DNA of 64,000 nucleotides from Ailanthus altissimus (Eukaryota; Streptophyta; Magnoliopsida; Sapindales; Simaroubaceae): positions 14,904,501-14,968,500 of the forward strand of contig OX327684.1 in NCBI GenBank assembly GCA_946807835.1, in the 5' to 3' direction. The notes under the pieces were generated by a model. The model had not been told where the DNA came from and made no database searches. It saw only the letters and a list, made by a program, of their open reading frames with translations. A program made the translations under genes and the position numbers. This document shows, one piece after another, positions 56,901-64,000 of the stretch; position 1 is the first letter of the stretch, and every line of letters begins with the position of its first letter.

Positions 56901-57058
56901 ATGTTATTTATGATTATAAGAAACTCACATAGTCCAGTTTACATCTAGAGTGATCATGTCAGCTTAATTTCAACTTAATTCATCAAAAAATTCAACAACT
57001 ATTTTTAAACAAATAATTTCAATTCATTAATTAAAAAAAAATTCGAATTCCAAGATCA
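53902..57058 (+). repeat. Proposed 3' LTR (about 3.16 kb)
   Basis: Starts TGTTGTATGAATATT; the first 1.19 kb match 50126-51285 closely. It contains a 303-bp foldback element (55923-56225) and a 62-bp tandem duplication (56621-56744: 'ataacttttaaaaccctt' unit). The final 470 bp match the left copy's end, reaching CA at 57058. Confidence 0.5.
55923..56225. mobile_element. 303-bp foldback MITE
   Basis: Arms 55923-56012 and 56136-56225 are 90-bp inverted copies, ends AAGGGTTGAGAGCATAAAA. The phrase 'gttgagagcataa' occurs once more just outside the right end (56231-56244). It lies within the right repeat copy only. No coding capacity; family unknown. Confidence 0.85.
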
Positions 57059-58170
57059 ATAAATGCTTTATAAGGTCAAGGTCACAGCTGCTTCAAAAGC
57101 TGGAAAGCTTAAGGGAGAAAGTTAAGGTAACTCGTTGATAAATGATCCATGGGGCAATTATTGATGACTACCGGGTGAGCACTGATTACTATTCCAAAAA
57201 TCTCTTGGTCAAAGAATTAATCATGAACTTAAATAATTAATTATTGGTGATCGTATTAGCATATATGCAGGAAACTTTAGTAACCTTGCTATCAAAATCT
57301 GTTCTGCCTTTCCCATTTCAGATCGATTATCAACAGGAATTGCTGTTGCTTTTATTGACTTTTCGTGCATTGATTCATTGAAATCAAAGATGCCAATTGG
57401 CAAAGTAAGTTGTCTAGACTTTGGCAGCAAATTCTAGTACATGTTGATGCATGACTGGGAAGCTTTAGTGATCTGCACATGTTAAAGAGATTTCTGTTGA
57501 AAGGCACAATCTGAGTCAATCCGATTACCGCTTTCAGGATAAGAAAGCCCATTGATTTCTGGAAGTCTGCCTCTCTATGATCTCCAAAGACGTTAGTCTG
57601 CCAGTATCAAGACTGTACATGAAAGTCACACCAAATTCTTCGAGGGAATGGAGATGGCGCGTTTTAACAGGCAGGATGATGTGTGTTTGAATTGATTAGT
57701 GAAGTTATTAAAATTTCCTTTTTTCAGCCAGGTATTATTAACATATACTTGAATTTGTGTATTTATATACTCAATATCCGAGTTAGTTATGCATACTAGG
57801 ATCGGTAAAAATTGTAGAATAGTGTTAGCATCAATGGTGATTGATTTAGTCAATTCTTTTATTAAAAAAAATTATGTTTTTCTTTTTCTTGTTTGTATTA
57901 TTTGTATTGTGATAAAATATTATGCAGAACATCGCTAATATTAAAATATCTAACACAAAATACTAAAAAAAGAAACATAATTGGTTTAAAAGTAGAACAC
58001 ATTGTAGAATTATAAGTCATGTGCCCATATTTTTAATGAGTGCATATTTTCTGAAATTAAAGTCTGTCCTGAAATTTTTTCCTGTATTATGGCTGTGCCT
58101 ATGAATCTATAGATAGTCATTAAAATAAATTCAAGGAATTGTGGCTACTACTTACTCAAAATGACATACA
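57059..58170 (+). pseudogene. Truncated duplicate of the amidase gene, part 2 (exon 7 to 3' flank)
   Basis: Resumes the duplicate after the insertion: exon 7 (about 57081-57174, stop in 'RES*G'; donor GGTGAGC kept), exon 8 (57322-57404, 'DRLSTGIAVAFIDFS'), exon 9 (57538-57580, '[12 protein letters not shown]') and 3' flank similar to 39101-39520 up to about 58170. The exon/intron order is as in the intact gene. Not expressible as a protein. Confidence 0.9.
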
Positions 58171-58739
58171 TTTTTTTTTCATACTTATTTTTGTCTATAG
58201 ACAGTTTCGTTTTCAAAATTAGCAATAAAAGATAATGAGCCTTCAAACATTTTATTTCGATCCAGCCCAACAAGTCCTTATATAAGTGATCTACTAACTA
58301 GAGAAAACATATAAAAATTTCATAAATAGTCCTCATAATTTTTTATTAGTCAAAATTTTCACTTATCAATTATTTTATCTTAAAATTAAAAATATAAATT
58401 TTCTATCTTTTCTTTTCACCGAACCAATAATCATATTGATGGTTAAATATTTTTAAAGTTGTTATTACAAAAATCGAGTATTGCTAAATATATTTTTTAC
58501 TTCAAATCATGAAAATAGCCAAATCTTATAAGTTTTTTTAATTTTTAAAAAAAATTTAATATTCGTTAAAAATTAGATAAAAATTACATTTAAAGTTAAA
58601 AATAGGTGTTATTGATGAATTAAATATAAAAAATGAGTTAGAATGGTGTAAAAGATGTTGAAATCCGGCCAAAAATATAATTTTTAGTGTGTTTGATGGA
58701 AATCAAACGGCGGCCGGTGCGGCTACTGTCAGGTTTAGG
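58171..58739. other. AT-rich spacer
   Basis: Nothing recognised; may include the left end of the MULE to the right, but no TIR can be tested because the partner would lie beyond the window. Confidence 0.35.
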
Positions 58740-58931
58740 CATCTCGGGGCTATCTCAGGCCCGAGATGTGCCCCGAGATGCACACATTACGCGCACCTCA
58801 GGGCCATCTCAGGCCCGAGATGCGCCTATGTGCGTATCTTGGGGCCAACCCTAGGTGCGCATAATGGCCCTGAGGTGCGCGTAATATGTGCATCTCGGGG
58901 CACATCTCAAACCCGAGATGGCCTCCAGATG
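58740..58931. repeat. GC-rich hairpin with 68-bp arms
   Basis: 58740-58807 and 58864-58931 are inverted copies. The inner 40 bp (58768-58807 against 58864-58903) differ at one position; the outer 28 bp have several mismatches. Loop 56 bp. The word CCCGAGATG or its complement CATCTCGGG appears about nine times from 58740 to 58950. It stands out sharply from AT-rich surroundings. A chance frame 58689-59000 runs through it. Confidence 0.9.
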
Positions 58932-59077
58932 CTCACATTATGCGCATCTCGTTGCAGCATCGCAGATCGCGGACAAGTTCGTGATGATGCACTATTTTGA
59001 TTAATTTTTTTAATTTATTTTCTATGTTTGTTTATTTTTAAATAATTTTAATAATTTTTATTTTTTTTTCAAGTCCT

Positions 59078-61553
59078 ATGAAGTATGATGCAATTATTAT
59101 TTATTTTGAAGGAAAGTGGGAGAGTTTTAGTGATGGGGAAGAAAGTTATGTTGATTATAGTAATTTTAGAATTTTGGTTCCGAAAGATATTAGTTTTAAA
59201 GATCTTTTAAATGTAGTATGTTATACCTTGGGAGTCGACAATGTGAATTGTAAGGTGACTTTAAAAATCAAAATTGATGCAATGAGGTATAAGTTAAAAT
59301 TTATTAAGATTAGAAACGACAGTGATGTTCGATTCTTTTTTAGCGCCAATAGAAGATCATATTGTCATTTACGTGTATAGTAGATCCTAGAGTTCACATT
59401 TATGAAGATGATGTACAGCCCTTCAATCAAAACCCACCATCTATTCATACTCATTTTATGTCAGCTAGTGGTAACAACCAAGTGAGTTATACATCTCCAT
59501 TAATTTCAGCAGCAGTTCCTTCAAACACAACAAATGAGTATCACAATGTTTCTCTTATACCGTTCAATGAAGACTCATCCTATACACATTACGCCTGTGA
59601 TGACTTTGAAAATGTTGGGGATGTGAAAGGGGACTGTGATGATGTTAGAAATGTTGATAATTTAGAAGATAATGATTTAGCAGAAGGAGGACGTTGTTAA
59701 ATTTAAACAAGCTCCCTAAATGTTGAAGTTAGAATAACAGATTTTTGTGAAGCTGAAAACCCCTTTACGTTTATGCTTCCAATACCACCATCAGACTTGG
59801 GCATATCGGATAAGATATCGAGTAGTGGAATTGACAATGTGTTTGTAGAAAAGTTGTTTGATAGCAAAGACGAACTTTACCAGGGTATTAGTATGCTAGC
59901 ACTTAAAGGTAATTAGAGCTTTAAAGTGTCAAGGTCGACAAAAGATCGTTTTGAGATAAAATGTGACGATGATAAATGCCGATGGTGATTACATGCAGTG
60001 TTGACAAATGCAAGGAAATATTTCATTGTACGCAGAATTGATTCAAGTTACGTGTGCCAATTAGATCGATTGCGTGATGGTCATCAACAAGTAAAGTCTC
60101 GAATTATTGGCAAATTCATAAAAAAAAAAAAAAGTTTCCATCTGTGAGTCGATTTTATAGACCGAAGGAAATCTAAGCAGACATACGTGAGGAGTTTGGT
60201 GTAGACATAATTTACCCTACTGCTTGGTGGTCTAAGGAGCATGCATTGGTGTTGATACGTGGTACTCCAGATGGTTCATATAAATTACTTTCTGCATAAT
60301 GTCATATATTGGAACAACAGAACCCAGGTACAGTCACGCATTTGGAGATTGACGATTGTAAGCACTTCAAATATTTCTTCATAGCTCTTAGACCATATAT
60401 TAGACGGTTCCAGTCTTTTATCCAATCGGTTATTGTACTTGATGGTACATTTATGAAAAATGCATACTTGAGAACAATATTTGTAGCTGTTTGCAAGGAT
60501 GAAAACAACCAAAATTTTTCACTTGCATGGGGTATTGCTGACTCTGAAAATGATGCTTCATGGAAGTGGTTTATGGCAAAACTCTGAGGAGTTATTGGTG
60601 ATATTGAAAACCTTGTATTTATATCTGATCGATATACTACTATCGAGAAGGCCATTAGAGAGGTATTTCCTAATGTATATCATGGTGTATGCATTCATCA
60701 CTTGAAGTGTAATTTGGTAGCACGATATAAGATACCATCGGAGACAACAAAATGAGAGGGATATTTGGCTTCCTATTTTGTTGCTACCAAGGCGTATCGT
60801 GTAGCTGACTTTCAAAAGAAAATTAATAAGATGCGAGAAATGAAATCGGAGGCAACAAGATACTTGGAGAAGGAGGTTGGTTTTTCAAAACGGGCTGGGT
60901 TAATAAGAGCATTCAGAAGATCATCATGACCACCAACATTATAGAGAGCATTAATGTTGTTACAAAGGAAGCACGTTGCATGATGGTGACTACCTTAATT
61001 GAGTGGATTAAAGAGTTAATGCAAAGATGGTTTGTTGAGAGATGTGAGGCTGCAGAAAATATGTCAAACTTCTTAACAAATTGGGCCATGACAAGATTTG
61101 GAAGCACAATGATGATTCCACTTGTATGACAGTGCATGAAATAGATTAATCTCACTTGTCGTTAAGGACGGAAAAAGAAATGGAATAGTGGACATCTCGG
61201 TAAAGTTATGTAGTTGTCGAAAGTTTGATCTACGGCAGCTACTGTGTCCTCATGCACTTACAGTATACAGGCAGGTCAGATTTTAGTACTAGACTATTTG
61301 TTCACGATATTACATGACTGAGTCTTTATTGCGTGCATACAGTGAACCAGTAAATCCGATTGGTCATCCATTAGATTGGATTGTTCCAAACGAGTTGAGA
61401 GCTGCTGACATCCAGCCTCTTATAGTACGTCGGCAATCAGGAAGACGTCGGAATAATCAAATTCTATCGCAATGTGAGGCTCCCACGAAGAATGTATGCA
61501 GCCGCCGTAAGCAGCATGGACATAATTGAAAATTTTGTCGAAACCCAATTGCA
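59078..61553 (+). pseudogene. Decayed MULE (Mutator-like) transposase
   Basis: N-part 59078-59380 ('MKYDAIIIYFEGKWESF'), frameshift, acidic linker to 59697. A MuDR-type N-domain lies at 59839-60020 ('VFVEKLFDSKDELYQGIS', 'FKVSRSTKDRFEIKC', 'CRW'). The MULE DDE core is at about 60309-60880: 'VIVLDGTFMKNAYLRTIFVA' (Asp), 'VFISDRYTTIEKAI' (Asp), 'GVCIHHLKCNL' (C-x2-H). After a frameshift come 'MTTNIIESINVVTKEAR' and 'LIEWIKELMQRWF' (60926-), a SWIM zinc finger at 61188-61260 ('LCSCRKFDLRQLLCPHAL') and 'LDWIVPNELRAADIQPL' with a C-terminal zinc knuckle trace ending near 61553. The enzyme would cut and join element ends. At least three frameshifts and several stops. Confidence 0.88.
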
Positions 61554-61929
61554 TTACATGATAGTTGATGTGTTTTTTATGAGTTATATTTCTATTTTTA
61601 AGTCATATAGTTATGGGCTTTATTTGACTAGTTAATTGTACTTTGTTACTATTGTGTTTAACTGATACGTTTGTTATGTTTCTTTTTTCCCAATTTTCGT
61701 TAATAATACATGCATTGACTAATTATACATTTACCATGAAATGTATAAAATACATAAAAAAAAACTTTATAAACATACAAACATTTAATTTTCTTTTACT
61801 ATTTTTTTGCACATTTTCATATATCAATCACCATTTTGGTCCTAAAAATGACCTATGCTCAGAACCAAAATTTAGGGGATGACATAACATCAAAAACTCT
61901 ATAAACATATAAACATAAACCCCAAAATC
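61554..61929. other. Spacer between convergent transposon genes
   Basis: AT-rich; 3' ends of the plus-strand transposase and minus-strand Ulp1-like gene. The frame 61643-61882 is hydrophobic but without recognisable features. Confidence 0.4.
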
Positions 61930-63960
61930 TCTACTATTCACTGTCTTCTATAGCATTCCCTTCTTTAATCAAATTACGTGAAAAAAGGTTAAGTCAGGTG
62001 TAATTTGTCGTTGCTCATAAAATCTACAAGCATCCAAGTAATGGGGTAACAACATAGATAATGGCATGACATGATTCTCAATCACGTCGTCAGCAAATCC
62101 CTTGATGCTAGAATCGTAGATCACTATTTACATATGCAAGATGTCTACCTCAGCCGTCACCAAATGCTGTTGATTGTAGTTGACAGGAATATAAACCTAC
62201 ATAAAATTCAAATAAGTCTCACAAATAGTACTACAAGTTATAAACAAAAATAATAACATTCACACAAAATATTATATTTTACCTTATTAACCTTAGTTTA
62301 CATCCGTGCACCGAGTAAATCTTCTTTAGCGCCTTGGGCATATGCCATCACTCCATGCAATCCCAAAAATGTTGTTTTTGTGTTCTTGATAAAGGAGTCT
62401 AAAAGTCTCCGAAAAATACAGGGCCATCGAATAATCAATAAAGATTAAATAAGAAAATATAATTAATTTAATTCAATACTCACAAAGAAATACGATTCCG
62501 CAGAAGTGGATAATTGTAGCAATGCATTAGTGTAATAGTTTTGCCTAAGCCAAATCACCTTCAAATACTCATTAATATGCTGCATTAACAAATAATTAAA
62601 ATGAGATGAAATTATTGAATATATTTCAACACTTATGATTACCGTCAAATCAATGTGTAAATTTAAATAAATAAAATAAATTTTACTTACAAAGTCATCC
62701 AACCAGTTGTGTAGTAATTCTCAAAACCAAGTCGGGTTAGCGTCAAGGCCAGGTAAGATGACTACACCCTCATCCTTGTCCATCCAGGCCTGAAACTCAA
62801 CTAAGATGGCCGAGTCTATCTACTGCAATGGATTCGTGTCTGCTTGAGGTTGTACTTTAATTTCAATTTTCGTTTTCTCATATATCCTTTATGAAAATGG
62901 ATTTTTATATGGGGTGTGGAAATACCATACAGGTCTATACGGTCTCCAAAACTGACTCACTCCCTTATGTAGGGCAGACAAGATCTCTTGTAGGATTATC
63001 AATCAGTGGCTGGGGCAGTAGGGCATGACCAGTAGCTAAGGTTTGAAAATTATATTGACAGCCTACCGGTGTGTTCTCTCCAAACTAAAATATATGTATA
63101 TATTAAAATAAATCAAACTGCAATTAAGGTAAAGGAAAATTATTGCGATTTTAAATTTATTTTTCTTACCATATTATAGCCTTTGTTCTGTTGGAATGAG
63201 TATGACTGCCTAAAGTACATAAGATCAGTCCGAAGTTGATCAACCCTTATAAAAATTTCATCTCTATCCCTATCCTTGTCCATTCTCTGCAGAAGTGCAG
63301 CTTTAGTACGCTCAAATCTCTTAATCATCTCCTTCCGCAGTTGCTTAATCTGATGTGTTACGTAATGGTCTGCGAATGCACTATGTTCAGACTATAAGAA
63401 ACAAAATCATAGTTAATGACTTATTTAGAAATATATAAAAATTTCTCTTTAGTTAATCACGTAAATAAGTAATATACCGTTGCTCTTGGCACTGGTGCTG
63501 ACATTTTTGGGTTTTTCCCATTCATATCTATCCCCCTCCACATCCATATCATCATCGTTAGGGTCGCTGAAATGGGCATAGGCCCTCGGGTGCTTGTTCT
63601 TGCTCTCGCTATAATCATACATATTTGGTAAGTCTCCAGCATAGTTTTTGCTTAGAATGCCTACATGTCTAACCATTTGCACAACTGCCACTTTCTTCTT
63701 ATGATCTTTTGGTACTAAATTATGATGTATCGAAAGAACCTATAAATATAAAATTAAGTTACACTTAAAACAAAATAAAAGTTATAAACATATATTTTTC
63801 ATTAATATCAACATATACCAAATCCTTCCCTAATATTGTATTCTTAACGTCATCGAACCGTGGAGTCCCTCAAGTCGTCTAATTCAAAATACGAGGGAAG
63901 CGATCACTATAATGAATACCAAAAACCTCTTTACACACTAAAATTACCTCGAAAATCCAT
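61930..63960 (-). pseudogene. Ulp1 (C48)-type protease-like transposon gene remnant
   Basis: Read on minus, exon-like blocks. 63691-63449 is acidic ('YDYSESKNKHPRAYAHFSDP'). 63328-63140 is charged ('MIKRFERTKAALLQRMDKDR'). About 62850-62690 has 'ILVEFQAWMDKDEGVVILPG' and 'LDDF' before a GTAAGT donor. 62585-62465 has 'HINEYLKVIWLRQNYYTNAL' before GTGAGT, then 'FRRLLDSFIKN' and 'FLGLHGVMAYAQGAKEDLLG' (about 62420-62300). The catalytic region is at 62192-61990: 'VYIPVNYNQQHLVTAEVDIL' keeps the His, 'IVIYDSSIKGFADDVI' the Asp. The usual HW reads HL and a stop precedes 'IVIYDS'. Such SUMO-protease-like genes accompany transposases in KAONASHI-type MULEs. The 5' end may lie beyond the window. Confidence 0.65.
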
Positions 63961-64000
63961 ACCTAATATAATTATTTTTAAAATATAAGTTTGACGTATA

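Larger units (their letters stand above)
50126..57058 (+). mobile_element. LTR-element insertion splitting the amidase pseudogene
   Basis: Two direct-repeat pairs in the same order: 50126-51285 with 53902-55090, and 52830-53249 with 56590-57058. The distance from start of the first to end of the second is 3124 bp on the left and 3157 bp on the right, so the simplest reading is one element with two LTRs of about 3.1 kb and a 650-bp interior. The middle of the two LTRs I could not align by eye, and the right one has a MITE. The alternative is two nested elements. No target duplication was found. Confidence 0.6.

Noticed and set aside
58689..59000. 103-codon ORF through the GC-rich hairpin
   Set aside because: Its length reflects low stop density in GC-rich repeats; the peptide is repetitive (GPRCAP and similar) and follows the palindrome, not a protein domain.
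1..64000. tRNA, rRNA or other structured RNA genes
   Set aside because: No cloverleaf-type or rRNA-like segments were recognised by eye; primer-site matches are short and belong to LTR elements. A tRNA-gene scan was not possible here.

Overview
The window is AT-rich nuclear DNA from a flowering plant, probably a eudicot. The signs are an intron-rich plant gene with GT..AG introns, plant-type LTR retrotransposons (Athila-like and Tat-like Ty3/Gypsy), plant LINE, MITE and Mutator-like (MULE) sequences, and a plant cytokinin-activating LOG-like sequence. The species cannot be told from the sequence alone. Only one gene looks intact; nearly everything else is transposon-derived and decayed.

Layout. 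1-13606: an old LTR, split at 1458/13323 by a full-length Athila-like element (1459-13322, two 1.4-kb LTRs, matching 5-bp target duplication AGGTT). Besides gag, protease, RT, RNase H and integrase remnants, it carries an intronless, full-length-looking LOG (cytokinin riboside monophosphate phosphoribohydrolase) pseudogene between pol and the 3' LTR. 13607-18240: remnants of an Ulp1-protease-type transposon protein (minus strand) and a 616-bp TIR element. 18240-24597: a GC-richer, Tat-like retroelement relic with a Transposase_28-like coding region on plus, a 33-bp minisatellite and an integrase fragment on minus. 24598-27574: a truncated third copy of the Athila LTR and two foldback sequences.

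27575-39100: a nine-exon gene for a NIT1-type nitrilase-superfamily amidase (deaminated glutathione amidase type) of 332 residues, with all three catalytic residues and two in-frame starts that could give plastid and cytosolic forms. Its first intron is 8.4 kb because a 7.56-kb LTR retrotransposon (28178-35737, TSD TTATG) sits in it; that element also holds an inverted copy of its own LTR.

39101-49190: a LINE 3' end, the 5' part of another Ty3/Gypsy element, two elements with related long terminal inverted repeats (one a Pack-MULE-like element carrying an AP2/ERF domain fragment), and an array of short palindromes. 49190-58170: a second, truncated copy of the amidase gene (intron 4 through the 3' flank, introns kept, hence a DNA-level duplication), now a pseudogene and split between exons 6 and 7 by about 6.9 kb of LTR-element sequence. 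58171-64000: a GC-rich 68-bp-arm hairpin, a decayed MULE transposase on plus, and a convergent Ulp1-protease-like pseudogene on minus, together resembling a KAONASHI-type MULE whose right end lies beyond the window.

No operon logic applies. The working content is the amidase gene; the rest records nested insertion, gene capture and decay. Many stop codons in the element reading frames are at TGG and CAA/CAG positions, as expected from C-to-T change in methylated repeats.
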